64,000 bases of DNA from Pleurodeles waltl (taxonomy: Eukaryota; Chordata; Amphibia; Caudata; Salamandridae): NCBI RefSeq assembly GCF_031143425.1, contig NC_090449.1, positions 780,650,684 through 780,714,683 of the forward strand, read 5' to 3'. Of this stretch, positions 13,166-25,070 are shown in pieces. The notes under the pieces were generated by a model, which saw only the letters and a program-made list of their open reading frames with translations, had not been told where the DNA came from and searched no databases. Position 1 is the stretch's first letter. Every line of letters starts with the position of its first letter. A program made the translations under genes and the position numbers.

Positions 13166-13985
13166 CCGCAACACATCATAAAAGCATGGTGGCAGAGACC
13201 TTTACGATAGCTGTGAAAGCCTTTGAGGTAGACGTATGAGGAGGTTGCTGGAACATGTGGTAGTCTCTGTGGAAGGAAGAGTGTCATGACCAAAAGACAA
13301 GTGTTCTGCCAAATTGATCTAACAATGGTCTGACTGGTTGGCTTGTAACCTTCTACTGCTGACATTGCTTGAATTCATGAAACAACTTTTATTTTTTTTA
13401 CTTTAAGATCTCTATGCTCTCTCTATGTTTTCTTACTCTCTCACCCTAGTGCTGCTTCCCCCATCACTTTCTTTCAACCTGCCTTGCTCTCCTTATTGCT
13501 TTCCTATCCCTTCCATTCTGCATTTTTTTTTTTTTAATACCCGCATTCCCTCCTTTTGTGTGCTCTTTTCATTCTTCCTACTTCCCAATGCTGGTCACCC
13601 ATCACACTTCCCACAGACTCCTCTTTACTTATATATTAATATATTTTAAAGAGGGCACAATATCTGCAATCTGCAAATCACCTCTTCAACCTTTTCAGTA
13701 CTTTGCACACCTTTTTAATATCTCAATTAATCAATCAAACATGGGCATTTGTCATGTGCGATTGGTAAATTAACTATGGCATTTCAAAGTAAAATATTGT
13801 GGGGGAGGGTATGGGCACCGCGCTGGATGGCGGCTCTTCCCTGAGCTCCAAAGAGCCTCTACCTTGCTGAGCCATCGAAGAATGTGATACCTCCTGAATT
13901 TGATACAGATGGCTTGAGGAACATCTGTAGAGTTTGGTGAAGTGCGGCTGTAAACCAGGGCCCACTTTTTTACTTCTTATTAAAG
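13166..13985. other. Intron 2 segment with a pyrimidine-rich tract
   Basis: 13400-13650 is rich in CT tracts (CTCTC, CTTCC, T-runs) on the plus strand. No gene or clear transposon was recognised. Confidence 0.4.
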
Positions 13986-14392
13986 CTTGTTTATCTCCAT
14001 AGGTTCAGGTGGCTTCCAAGATGGCACAGCCCGCACTCATACTTTGCGTGAAGATATTGTTGTGGGAGTCATGCTACCCGGAGGAGCCTGTGTGAGCTGC
14101 CTGCCATCTCTCTTACTTCTGGGGAAGTCATGCTATTGCTGACTTGATTGCACAACCAACGATCTATGTTTGTTTACCCTCTAATTGCATTAAAATTAAT
14201 TGGACTGATTGTTAAGGCATGCGCTACCTGTGAGGATTCCTGATAGCACACATTTCGTATATGGGTGAGTCGCGTCCCCTGGTATTTCTATTTTGCAGCC
14301 CCACAACCCCGTGGTAACTACATTTTAATGTAATTACTGTTTTAACTGGAAATAAGCCTAATGGAATATGAATGCTGTTGGAAGAGGTGCAC

Positions 14393-14410
14393 TGAGAGAC
14401 AGGAAATCTA
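14393..14410 (+). repeat. Target site duplication, left copy (18 bp)
   Basis: TGAGAGACAGGAAATCTA occurs here and again at 15875-15892, exactly flanking the minus-strand LINE insertion. The next bases are TTTTTTT, the complement of the LINE's A-tail. Confidence 0.9.
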
Positions 14411-15874
14411 TTTTTTTAATACATCTTGTTATTTAATGCAGCTCAGGTACAGTACATTTGCATTACCACAACAGTTCCTTGCGGCATAGCATACTGCTTG
14501 TACATCCATCATATTTCCCCGTCCCATACCAATCCTCCCAGCTTTGGGCGCTTTTACGGGCCCGGTCCTGGTTTTGTATCTCATCTCATGTAATCAGTGT
14601 CTGTCCCCAATGCCCCTGGCAGTCCCTCATGTGGCGATTCTGGCCTCATGTGGCCCCTGGCCATGGCCCCATGTCCCCATATTTTTCCCATTTCCTTGGG
14701 AAACCCCTACTTTGATATACAACCTTTTCTGCCCCTTTACACCAGTCCAGGTCAAATTCCCACCGCTGCAATGTTGGCAGGGCTGGGTGCCCTCATAGTC
14801 TTTGCACATTTCGTTTAGCCACTCCATATGCCAACATTGCCCCTATCCTGGCATATCTGGGTATTTGCTTATCCTCTGTCATGTGCAATAGGATCCATTT
14901 CTCCGATATCTGGTGCTGAATTCCCAGTGTCTGTGTAACCCATGCTTTGAAGATCTGGACCTCTGGGCATGTCCATAGGATATGAAAAAAGGTGCCCGGC
15001 AGTCCACATCCCAGAGGCACGTAGGCGTATCCAGCCTGTGAATTTTGTGAAGAAGCGTTCTGGAGCAATACGCCCTGTGAAGGATCTTCAACTGTACCTG
15101 GATCTGGCTCGGATTGCTATTTCCCTTGGGCTCTGCAGTGCTTCCTGCCAGTCCTCCTCTGTTCTTGCCATGCCATATTCCTCCTTCAGGGTGGCAAAGA
15201 GGATATATGCCAGTTTTCTCCAAATGTCACCCAATCTCTCAATGCCTAGTAGCTCCCACTTACTGAAGCCATTCAGCTTACCCACCTCTCGCAGGAGGTC
15301 ACCCTCCCATAGTGGGTTCTGACCTGTTAAAATGCCTCTAGACCCTAGGGCTCCCATAGCCTCCCTCCAAAACCTCACCACTGTCTGCGTGTGTACCGGG
15401 AGAGTTTATTCAGTGCTGCGCCTGTATAGCACCGTAAAATAGTCTCTCCTGCCCATTTGGGATCTATCGACCCGATAGGCGGGCTCGTCTCTGTCCGCAA
15501 ACACCCATTCATTTATTACTGCCAGCTGTGAGGCCCAGTAGTACTTGAGGATTTCCGGGAGCGCAATCCCCTCTCAAAGAGCTTGTTCAATGCTTTGCGT
15601 GGGGTTCCCCCATCCCATAGAAGCAGTCGTAGCTCCTGGTCTACTTGTTGGAATAACGCCTGCAGAATCTGGTATAGTGTATTTTGTAGTACATATAGTA
15701 GGCAGGAAGGGACATCATTTTGAATAAGACCGCTTTGCCTATCAATGACAGCAGTAAGGATCTCCAATGCGAGACATCGGCTTTAAGCTGCCCTATCTGC
15801 ATAACGAGATTCATGTCCAGAAATGTCTGAGGGTCCCTTGTAATATGCATCCCTAGGTATTTGAAGCTATCCTG
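14411..15874 (-). mobile_element. 5'-truncated L1-type LINE, ORF2 C-terminal part, with perfect target duplication
   Basis: A 1464-bp insertion bounded by an 18-bp direct repeat, with a short A-tail (T-run at 14411 on plus). The minus strand encodes the distal part of LINE ORF2. The post-RT segment (15850-15516) reads DVSHWRSLLLSLIGKAVLFK, LLYVLQNTLYQI and VDQELRLLLWDGGTPRKAL. Then comes a C-terminal segment (15220-14800) with LKILHRAY, LHKIHRLDTPTCL and FFHILWTCPEVQIFKAW, the Cys/His-containing tail of L1-group ORF2. The frame is broken several times. The structure shows target-primed reverse transcription with 5' truncation, so it inserted after the surrounding plus-strand L1. Confidence 0.85.
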
Positions 15875-15892
15875 TGAGAGACAGGAAATCTA
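15875..15892 (+). repeat. Target site duplication, right copy (18 bp)
   Basis: An identical 18-bp copy of 14393-14410. It marks the 5' junction of the truncated LINE. Confidence 0.9.
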
Positions 15893-16410
15893 GGGGAAAT
15901 GTTTTGTTTGATGGTTTGAGGATATAGCCTTAATTGATTAGCCCTCAATGATGACAAATTTTGCACTCATAATATGTTGGTGGTTTACACCATATTGCAC
16001 AAACTCTTCTCTGTGTCTTCCAGTTTTTTCTCTATGAAATGTCCCAATATTAAATCATGATAAATTATGCTCAGCAATTGTGAATTTTGCTACAGACGAT
16101 TTTTTAACGTAAGCTGTTCTTATTATTTTCAATTTGCCTGCTCTACGGTACGTTTGGTTAATTAAGTAGAGTCTGGGGCTATTAATTAGCAGAGCCCTTT
16201 TTTTCTGCATCATACATTTGAATTACATCACAGTAATTTGGTATACTATGCTGCTTTCTACGCTCTTGTCATCGGCACTGCTCTTTAGCATTATAGCCGA
16301 TTTTAGAGACTCCAAAGAAAAAGATGCTAAGGGGAAATTAAAACATGTTAAGTAAAATGCTCAACTTTCTGAATCCCCTCCCCTATGAAGGGCAAAACTG
16401 TGAACACTAA

Positions 16411-16989
16411 CAATGGAGGCTTTACTATCCAAACTTAATGATGTCCATGACAATGCCCAGAGTACTAAAACTAACCCGGACCTTTTACAATTGGCTGTTG
16501 CAGCCTTCATGAAAGATCTGCAGAATTAGTAATATAGAAGACTGTGCATCCATTCAGAGGAAACAACTTCAAAGGGTTGATCAAGTTGTCTAGTCCCTCA
16601 TAAGGGAAGTCACTGATATGGAAGATCACAATAGATGTGGCACTCTCAGAATCTTTGATCTTCCTGAAGGAGTAGAGGATAAATCTTCATCTGTCAGGGA
16701 CTTTTTGGAAAGATGGCTCCAGGCTACCCTCCAGATAACCTTCCATAGAGATTACAAATTAGAACGCACTTACCAGATGCCACTTTTTCAATGTAAACAA
16801 TCTGCAACCCCACGTCCAATAATTTTCCGACCTTTACGTCTTCAACATGCATACCTTATTCTTACTCTTGTGAGGAAATCCAAAGGGGTCTCTTGGCAAG
16901 GATCTCAATTTCTCAGGATTTTTTTAGACATACTATGGCATGGAGAATGGGCTTTTAAGCCTTACAAAACAAACTCTCTGAAATAAATA
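16411..16989 (+). pseudogene. L1 ORF1 remnant (RNA-binding chaperone)
   Basis: From ATG 16411 the frame reads MEALLSKLNDVHDNA and hits stops near 16527. After frameshifts it is open again at 16618-16989, with RIFDLPEGVEDKSSSVRDFL and PRPIIFRPLRLQHAYLI. These match the RRM-like central domain (RI-x-GLPEG) and the RPIIFR-type strand of L1 ORF1p. The known role of ORF1p is coating LINE RNA as trimers. The coiled-coil part is lost to stops, and the copy is non-functional. Confidence 0.75.
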
Positions 16990-18038
16990 TTCCCTTCTCA
17001 TTTGCTGGTACTTCCCGTTGTAGGATTGTTTTCATAGGTAAACCTCAAATTTTTGATGAGCTGTCTGAACTTGTTACTTTTTTGGATAATACGTCTGAAA
17101 CTGGATGGAAGAAGATGGTGCGTCCGGTCCTGCGCAGTTTCCTCCATTCTGACTTTTATTGATTTATATTCAAACGTCCTTCTCTGTTTGTACAACATAC
17201 TTTTTATTTTTTGACTGTATTTTGTGTTACTATGTTTTTCAATATTGGTAGAAACTCTAAAATTTGAATGTGTTTTTCTCTTTTTTCAGTCATAGTTATG
17301 TTTGTTATTGTATTTAGTCTGATGAATCATTACTTGATATTTGATCATGTCTATATTTTTATATGCATGGGTTGGTAGGAGGGGATCTTATTTACTCTCT
17401 CTCTCTTTTCTGTCTTCCTTTCTATTAACAACAATGCCTATTGGATGTTTATTTTTCTTTAGTCTTCTGTTATGTGTATGGTTATTAAAAAGCTTATAGT
17501 TATGCTACTGATTTTTCCTTATGTTGCCTGTTAAATGTGTAATTGACCCTACTCAATTCATTGTGCTTATTCTGTTTTCCTCTATCTTCTCATTGCTTTA
17601 TTCTTTAACAATTATGTGATATAATTAAGTGCTTTCAATTTGCTTTTATGATGCCTCATATTTAAATGACGTCCATATGTATTCCCCTTAATCTTTTGGA
17701 GGATTTGACTTTTCTTCTGGTGTTTTTCAATAGTTTTTCAGTGCTGTGTACTGCTCACGGTCGATCTTTTGAGTGGATGCTCCCACAGCTACCGAGATGT
17801 GTACTTAATTCCTCGGGGCCTGTCATCTCGCTTTTAAGAGATGACTTATGGCTGTGTATTCTTGTTTGTATTCTTTTGTTGGTCTCTGTTTCCTCAGTAT
17901 TCTTTTTCTGTATATCTCTTTTCTTTATTTCTTATGCATTAGGATTTTTTCTTTTTGGACTGGATGCTTCCTTTCTTGGTCATCTATCCAAGGCAACTAT
18001 GTTCTAACTAATGCCTGGACTCATTATTACTTCTTAAT
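16990..18038 (+). other. L1 ORF1-ORF2 interval, T-rich
   Basis: T-rich sequence between the ORF1 and ORF2 remnants. It is longer than usual for an L1 spacer, so an unrecognised insertion is possible. The hydrophobic open frames here reflect base composition. Confidence 0.35.
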
Positions 18039-20542
18039 ATGCCTGATTTGAAAGTTGTCTCGCTCAATGTTAATGGCCTGCATCACCCAGTAAAACGTAA
18101 GAAGATTTTAGACTACAGCCTTGGCCTGAAAGAAACTAAGAGCCTGATTTATATCTTGGCAGATGGGTTACTTCGTCTACTTCGTCTGCTAAAATCTAAA
18201 TCCCATTGTATGTAGTCGGATTTAGATTTCAGTGGATGGGATATCTGTCACCATTGTGTCGGAGTAACCCATCTGCCAAGATCTAAATCAGGCCCTAAGA
18301 TTGGTCATAAGCATGACCTTTCCTTTCCATGCGCACTGATTCGATTTTTGACTTTGCTTGTTCTCCTGCTTGTTCTATAAAGAATGGTGTTATTACACTG
18401 ATTACAAAATGTTCTGGACTTTCGATCACATCTAGTGAGCATGACAACGAAGTGAGTGGACTATAGCTAGAATCTCACATGGTGATGGTGAAATGTATGC
18501 AGTTAATATTTATGCACCGAACATTTATGATTCACAATTTTGGCATACCATCAGCTCCAAAATTAATGCTTTACCCCAATTAGAGAAACTTGGGGGCGAT
18601 TTCAATCTTCCCTTGTATATTTCTCTCAATTGATGTTCTGCTTTTCACTATAAGCTTCCAAAGCCCACAGGGCGATGCTTAATTTTTGTAATACTCAGAA
18701 ATTACTTGATGTATGGAGATTGCAGAATCCCTCAGGCAATGATTTTACGTTCTTCTGTTCTCCACATAATTCCTTCTCCAGGACCGTTTATATTTTGATG
18801 AACTCTGGGCTGACTCAAGATATTGACTGTTCCATAGAATCGATCCTAGTATCTGATCATACTGCAGTCACTGTATCCTTTACATTTTCACCCACTTGTC
18901 CTGAACGGAATGCCTGGAATATAGAACTTTTCTGAAGATAGATAGATTATAGCTGCGTAAGGAGATTTCTCAATTTGTGAAAGAAAATATTGACTAGGTG
19001 TCTTCTTCAGTAACTCTGTGGGATGTTTTAAAATGTACGGTTAGAGTGATTTGTATCAGTTACTTGTCCAAGAAGAATAAATATAGTAAGGCTTCTTTGT
19101 AGTCTCTCTGCAGGCCAATTAAGGATAAGACAGCCTCTTACTGATAGTCAAAGGATTTTTCTTTGTTGGCACACATTAAATGGCATAAATATGAATATAA
19201 CTCTATTGTCAGCAAAACAGCACACTTAGCGGTACAAGCTCAATAAAGTAAGAAAATTTTTTACTTGAATAAAGCTACTAAGTCTGTAGCTGCTTTTCTT
19301 AAATTCAAATGTAACAATTTCCTTATAACAGCACTTAAAGAATCTCAAGGCACTATTAAAGCTAAAACTGCAGATATACTGGAAATCTTTTTTTAAAATT
19401 ATGCTGCTCTTTAAACCATGAAGATTGTAGCTACAGTTAAATTGTGTACAAATTTATTGAGTCAGATTCCCATGAAATCCCTCTACTTCTCTTAATAAAC
19501 CTATTGGGACAGAAGAAATATTACGTGCAATTAAACTTATTCCTGGAGGTAAGGCTCATGGGTCTATCTCTGATACTATTTTACCCTCTTTAGAATCTTT
19601 ATTTCAATATTTTGTTACTGGAACTCTATTAGGATCATTGACGGAAGCTACCATAGTGGTGATTCTCAATGAAAGAAAGGATCATCTTGATCCCAAAAAC
19701 GATATACCTATTTACCAATTGAATATGGAGGCAAAAATGTATGCAAAGATTTCAGCAAAACACTGGGAACCTTTGACCACTAAATTAGTTCATCAGTCGC
19801 AATCTGGGTTTATTAAAGGTAGCCGGCATGTGAAAAGTATCCCTTGTTAATTCCCCAGCTACGTTTGCTAAAGCCCTGGATGCTGAAAAGGCTTTCAATA
19901 AGATTTACAGGCCTTTTCTTAAGGCTGCTTTGGATCAATATAATTTGGGTGAAACTTTTTCCTCAATGGTCATGTCTCTCTATGCAAATCCTACTGCAAG
20001 GATGGGTGCTCTTTCCTTCATTTTTTATTTATTTCAAGGTACCTGTCAAGGTTACCCATTATCCCCATTATGATTTCTTTTGGCGACTGATCCATTATTA
20101 GTAATGATTAATAACTACTTTTAGATAAGTGGTGTTACTGTTGGTCCACATACAATAAAAACAGCTCCATACACAGATGATACTTTAATTGTTTCTGAAG
20201 ATCCTGACACAACAATTCCTAGTCTCCTTTCTTTGATTCGGTCATATGCGGAACCCTCAAGCTACTCATTAATTAGAGATAAGACTAAGGTTATTCCTCT
20301 TAACGTTCATTGTCACTTTTCTTGTATTGGACAATCAGGTCTATCATAGCTACTAAAAATTATTAAAGACCTTGGTATATGGTTTTCTCAGAATTTGGCA
20401 GAATCAATTGTAGTTAATGAACAGAAAGTTTTAGATATGATTAGAGACCAACTATCATCCTGGTCTTCCAAATTTTTATCCTGGTGGGGAAGATTGGAAA
20501 CTATAAAAATAAGTGTTGGAAATGGGTTCTTTGGTTGGCAGT
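18039..20542 (+). pseudogene. L1 ORF2 remnant (endonuclease and reverse transcriptase)
   Basis: It starts MPDLKVVSLNVNGLHHPVKR, the endonuclease N-terminus, and is split at once by a MITE (18140-18295). Further pieces follow in several frames: LRILISEN-like scraps, SDHTAVTVSF near 18858-18890 (the catalytic SDH of the endonuclease), ALDAEKAFNKIYR near 19875 (RT motif A), LYANPTARMGALS, FQGTCQGYPLSP (RT motif B), YTDDTLIVSEDP near 20175 (the RT catalytic box, with Thr where Ala is usual) and LSWWGRLETIKISV at the thumb. It ends where R1 copy 2 begins. Stops are numerous, so it is inactive. Confidence 0.8.
18140..18295. mobile_element. Harbinger-like MITE (156 bp), TSD TAA
   Basis: A near-palindromic insertion within L1 ORF2. 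The left end GAGCCTGATTTATATCTTGG continues AGATGGGTTACT and is matched by the inverted right end AGTAACCCATCTGCC..CTAAATCAGGCCC. An inner pair is also palindromic (CTAAATCC / GGATTTAG). TAA flanks both sides (18137-18139 and 18296-18298), the 3-bp duplication typical of PIF/Harbinger elements. There is no coding capacity. Confidence 0.8.
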
Positions 20543-21962
20543 CAGGTTACCCCCTGTCCAAGCAAAGACCCTCAACTCTAGTCAGGGTAAGTCACACACA
20601 ATCCAAATTATCCTGTGCCCACCCTCTGATAGCTTGGCACTGATCAGCCAGGCTTAACTTAGAAGGCAATGTGTAAAGTATTTGTGAAATAAATCATACA
20701 ATAACACCATATAGCACCACAAACATACACCATACAGTGTTTAGAAAAATCTATAATATTTATCTGGATAAATGCAGGTCAAAATTATCAAAGATGCAAT
20801 AAGTAAATGTAGAAATATAACTAAAAAGTGATATAAAGTGTCTTAAGTCTTTTTAAAGCAAACAAAGTCTCTTTCAAGCACAAAGTACCTAGTTGGCATG
20901 AAAAATCTCCGCAAAGGGCCGCAGAGGAGAAGTGTGGAAACAAAGGGGTGTGTGTCGATTTCTCAGGCCGCACACAGCAATGCTTTGTTTAGGTTCTATG
21001 CAGTGATGGTTGTGCGTCGATTTCCGGCGCTCGGTCGTTGATCCTCTTCGGGTTGCAGGCTTTTACACGCCCTGGGGATGGTGTATGGATTTCCTGCGCT
21101 GGCATGGCAAAGTCACAGGAGCTACGTTGATCCAGTGGGCGTTGCGTCAAATTTTCTACCCCACGGCAGGTGCTGCGTCGATTCCTCTCTGTAAGTCGGC
21201 ATATGTGCCGATCCAGTGGGCCGTGTGTCGAATTTCCGGTCGCTACGCTGGCGCTGCGTCGATCTTCTCATTGCGAAGTCGGGCTGCGTCGTTCCGGTTC
21301 AGCGTGCGGTGAAATGTTCACCGCGTGCAGGCTGTGCATCGTTTCTGGCAGGTTGTGCATCGGATTTCGCCACACAAGGAGTCCTTCTTCAAGAGATGAA
21401 GTCTTTTTGGTCCTGAGACTTCAGGGAACAGGAGGCAAGCTCTATCCAAGCCCCTGGAGAGCACTTTTTCACCACAGCCAGAGAGCAGCAAGGCAGCAGG
21501 GCAACAGCAAGGCAGCAGTCCTTCACAGAAAGCAGTCAGGTGAGTCCTTTGGGCAGCCAGGCAGTTCTTCTTGGCAGGATGCAGGTTCTGGTTACAAGTT
21601 TCTTCTCCAGGAAGTGTCTTGAGTTGGAAGGGGCAGAGGCCCTGTTTATATACCCAACTGTGCCTTTGAATTGGGGGAGAGTGGCTTAGAAGTGCACCAG
21701 ATCACCTTTCAGTTCATTCCTGTCTGCTAGGGTCCCAATAGGGGGTGTGGCAGTCCTTTGTGTGAGAGCAGGCCCTCCACCCTCCCAGCCCAGGAAGACC
21801 CATGCAAAATGCAGATGTATGCAGGTGAGGCTGAGTATCCTGTGGTTGGGGTGTGTCTGAGCGAATGCACAAGGAGCTGTCAACTATACCCAGCCAGATG
21901 TGGATTGTAAGGCACAGAAAGATTTAAGTGCAGAGAAATGTTCACTTTCTAAAAGTGGCATT
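20543..21962 (+). repeat. Dispersed repeat R1, copy 2 (3' end interrupted)
   Basis: It begins near the TCAGGTTACCCCCTGTCC junction where L1 ORF2 homology stops. It carries the CpG-rich TGCGTCGATTT-type core (20940-21380), the CTGAGACTTCAGGGAACAGG segment (21413-21432) and the CACTTTCTAAAAGTGGCATTT segment (21941-21961), all shared with 1-910. Homology stops at 21962 exactly where a T-run begins, so the copy is broken by the insertion of the element at 21963. Confidence 0.7.
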
Positions 21963-24900
21963 TCTTTTTTTTTTTTTTATATGTTTTTATTGTTTCCTCA
22001 ACAGTAAGGAGGAAAAAAAAAAAAAAAAGATTACAGTTGCGCTCCAGGGTAGCAGGATAATAGATTTTATTTTTTTTCCTACGTATTCCAAAACAGATTC
22101 CTCATTTATTAATGTCCACTTAGTGATGTAGATACTATTATGCATTTGAGTGAAGAATCTTGGAACGTATTGTTCACAGGGAGTACAACTGTAACCAATG
22201 TGAAATGACCTCCCAATTAATAGGTGTTGGGCCCTTTTCCAGCAACATGCTGCATCTGACCCCTACCCCTTTCCCCACCTCTTGACTGCTGCCCTTGCCA
22301 ACCCCACTGCATCCCTCCGAAACACTGATATGCTGGGTGCCTGCCACCGCAATGGGAGCAATCGTGCCTAAATCTGCATGGCTGTCTGTTACAAAATCCA
22401 CTGTTGAATGACCAACAAGACCCATGTCCTTGGAACTGACCTCGCTGTCCAAACCCCACCCCAGAATGGGTGGGACGCCCCTGAAAGGGCTTGTATTGCA
22501 ACCCCTAGCCATATGCGTAGTAGGAGCATACCAGGCCGTCCGTAACCATTGCATCCAAAGCTCATTGTCTATTTCACCCCAAACCCTAGATGGATCCATA
22601 GCCTTTCGTGCACGAAATTCCTCGTCATAACGAAACCAACCAAAACCACCATAATCCATTTGTGCCCGACGCACCACATCCATGTACTTAAACAAAACAA
22701 CACAAGAATCCGCATAACGCTAGCAGTAAACACCAGCATAAATCAAAAAGGCTGACGTCCAGTTCTCAATGTTTGTAGGCACCCTAGGCCTCCTTGCTAA
22801 CTCCCATTCCTCTTCTTTTGAACCTTCCTTCGTCTGAACGTCTCTGTGCAATAATTTGAAAACATCCACAAACTCACCCTTCCAAATCTTCTCCTTTAGA
22901 CTTTGAGTGAGATGCGCCCCCAAAGGCATTGCCACTCTCATATAAGGCAACTTCTTACCTTTAGCGGTACCCCCTGAGCTTACAACCCCTACGCTTTTGG
23001 CAGAATCCTGTACTTCAACAGTCTCATCCTCCTTAGATACCCCACCAGCAACCATATCCAAACCCACCTCCGACTTACCTGCCACAGTTCCAGAATCCGA
23101 ATCCACTTGAATCGATACATCAACCCCACCTTTCCGGGATACTAGCCCCCCAAGGACACCCCCCACATTCGTACCAATCCCAACCCCAACCTTACCTCTG
23201 GGCAAATTGCCAACAGCCATTTCCCGATGACGATTCCCAGAGCAACTGCCCCGGACTACCTCTGGGACTGATTGGGTTGCCTGCCTGACAACGCTCTTCA
23301 ATGCTGGAATAACTCGTTCTTCCACGTCTTCTTCGTAGTCCAACCATTCTTCGTCCGGGTTTTCAAACCTTGCACTAGCGCCCCGGCTAGTGGAAGGCTG
23401 CTCCTCAAAAACCGAGCCCGCGCCATGACCCAGTGATCCAGACACGACCGACTACCTCGCTGTCGGGTAAACCGCTCCGGATTTTAACCTCCCTTCATGT
23501 CGGTGTCCTAAAGGTGCCCTGACCTTTACTGACAAACTCTGACCACCAGAAGGCCGCCCAGCCTCCCGATGCACCGTCCTCTCACTCTGTCCGCCCGGAA
23601 GCCGAGGAGCGTCACACCCAGAATTGACCTCATTTACACCTGCTTGCCAAAAATCCATTAAAACCTGAGCCCTATGGATCCATCTCCACTTGTCTCCCCA
23701 CGAACTATACCCCTAATAACCACACTAGCGTCATCTATGAACTCCACCTGCTCACCCACTTTAAAAACAGATTGGGACCCAAAACTCCCATCTCGCACCT
23801 CCTGACACTAAGAACCATCCGAACTCTGTGTCCCTCGTATACTCTTACTCACCCTTTTACCAGGCTGGCCCACAAACTGTAATTTATCCTCAAACCACTC
23901 CATTCTGCTGCCATCCTGCCTCTCCATCTCCTCATCTGAAATAACAATCACATCCTCAACAGCTAATTCACTGCGCGCGGCCATCTTGGCTGCCGCGTCT
24001 AACTGCCCTTCCTCTAAATTCCTCGGAACAGGAATTGTCCTCTTGGAGGGCGCCGCCATTTTCAATGCTCCTCCTAACTCCCCTTCTTCTAAAATGGCCG
24101 AATGACGCTCAACGCTGCTTTCACGTGGCGTTTGGGCTTGCTTGCCAGAATGCCTGACTCGCGCCGAATCCTGCGCATGCCCCTGATCACGCCGCGCCCC
24201 CTTTTGACCAAAAAACGCCACCGCATTAAGAGGGCCCGCCCCTCTCCCTCCTGCGGCCACTCTCCTTGCTAAAGAGACACTGGAACGCCTCGAACTGCGC
24301 CCGGCACCCCGACGACTCACCATGATCGGCTCCTGCAACCCCAAAGCCTGGGGCAAAACCTCATGCAACAATTCAGGTGAGCGCGTCACCTTGCGACCTT
24401 CCGTGCTCTTATTCTTAAATTTTCTAAACTTTCTTGGAGGTGATGAGCACGCGATTACCGCGGCCATCACCCCTCCCGAGGAAAGCCTTTTAGGCCTCCT
24501 CAATCCAACCCAAGCCTCTTCCAGCACTCCCTCCTTTATTAAATCTTCCCTGCCCTCATCCTGTAAAGTCTTAAGAGCCTGGACTACCTTACATGGCTCC
24601 ATAATGCACTTTCTCTTAAAACCAGACAAAAGCTACCAACACAGCTCCTCCCAAAATATACTTGAACACCTTATAAAGCCTTAGAACACGCCTCAACAAC
24701 CAACGCCTACCCTTTGCAACACGAAGACTACACGCCTACTGGGTGTGACGACGGCCAAAGAGGTCGCCCACACCCTGCCCCTGCCCTTTATCCCCCTGCC
24801 ACACTCCCCGCCCTATCTGGCACCTAAACCAATAATTACACTCGGAGTGTGGATTGTACTACTGACGCCCGATAAGCCCGGGGGGAGACCGGGCAAGCCC

Positions 24901-25070
24901 TCTGCTCCCCCCAAGCCCCCAGTGTGTTGCCTGCAACCTCTAATTCACCCCTCATCCCACAGGCATCCTAACACACTCATTGAAGCATTGCCGCACTGCA
25001 CACTAGTCTTGATAGCCCTTAATGGAGTCTCACAGACGAAATGGGGAGGAGGTGTACCAATCTTCTATTA
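21963..25070 (-). mobile_element. Poly(A)-tailed retroelement copy containing only a gag-like ORF
   Basis: Read on the minus strand, the 3' end is an A-tail (T-run 21963-21977 on plus) preceded by an AATAAA signal near 21988-21993. Upstream lies a long gag-like reading frame (24629 to 22174), and before it GC-rich leader sequence. No reverse transcriptase or integrase follows the gag part, only about 200 bp of 3' sequence. This fits either a processed copy of a gag-bearing transcript moved by LINE machinery or an internally deleted element. The 5' limit (about 25070) is approximate. A matching target duplication was not found. Confidence 0.6.
22174..24629 (-). pseudogene. Gag-like ORF1 with CCCH plus zinc-knuckle motif, frameshifted
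   Basis: Three minus-strand pieces run in order. 24629-23808 starts MSGFKRKCIMEPCKVVQALK and has basic, low-complexity character. 23445-22720 contains PSTSRGASARFENPDEEWL, then LGAHLTQSLKEKIWKGEFVD and ELARRPRVPTNIENWTSAFL. 22700-22174 has LFKYMDVVRRAQMDYGGFGW, YDEEFRARKAMDPSRVWGEI and, in an overlapping frame, SFNSGFCNRQPCRFRHDCSH followed by CGGRHPAYQC. The last part has C-x7-C-x4-C-x3-H and C-x2-C-x3-H-x4-C spacing, a likely nucleic-acid-binding zinc module. The WTSAFL/YDEEFR/CGGRHP set resembles ORF1/gag proteins of vertebrate retroelements. I cannot name the family with certainty. Stops and shifts near 23450-23800 and 22700 make it defective. Confidence 0.65.

Larger units (their letters stand above)
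13986..20542 (+). mobile_element. Decayed L1-type LINE carrying nested insertions
   Basis: The probable 5' region begins near 13990 (TTCCAAGATGGC). It continues through an ORF1 remnant (16411-16989) and an ORF2 remnant (18039-20542). It is interrupted by a minus-strand truncated LINE (14411-15874) and a MITE (18140-18295), and cut at about 20543 by repeat R1 copy 2. The 5' boundary is inferred from the L1-like AAGATGGC start. ORF identities are supported by protein motifs. Many stops show an old copy. Confidence 0.6.

Noticed and set aside
12748..13239. 163-residue plus-strand frame in repeat A
   Set aside because: The frame is not kept in the other copies of the same repeat, so it is not a conserved gene.
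17666..18051. Hydrophobic, membrane-like open frames
   Set aside because: They come from T-rich sequence in a decayed L1. No conserved protein is present.
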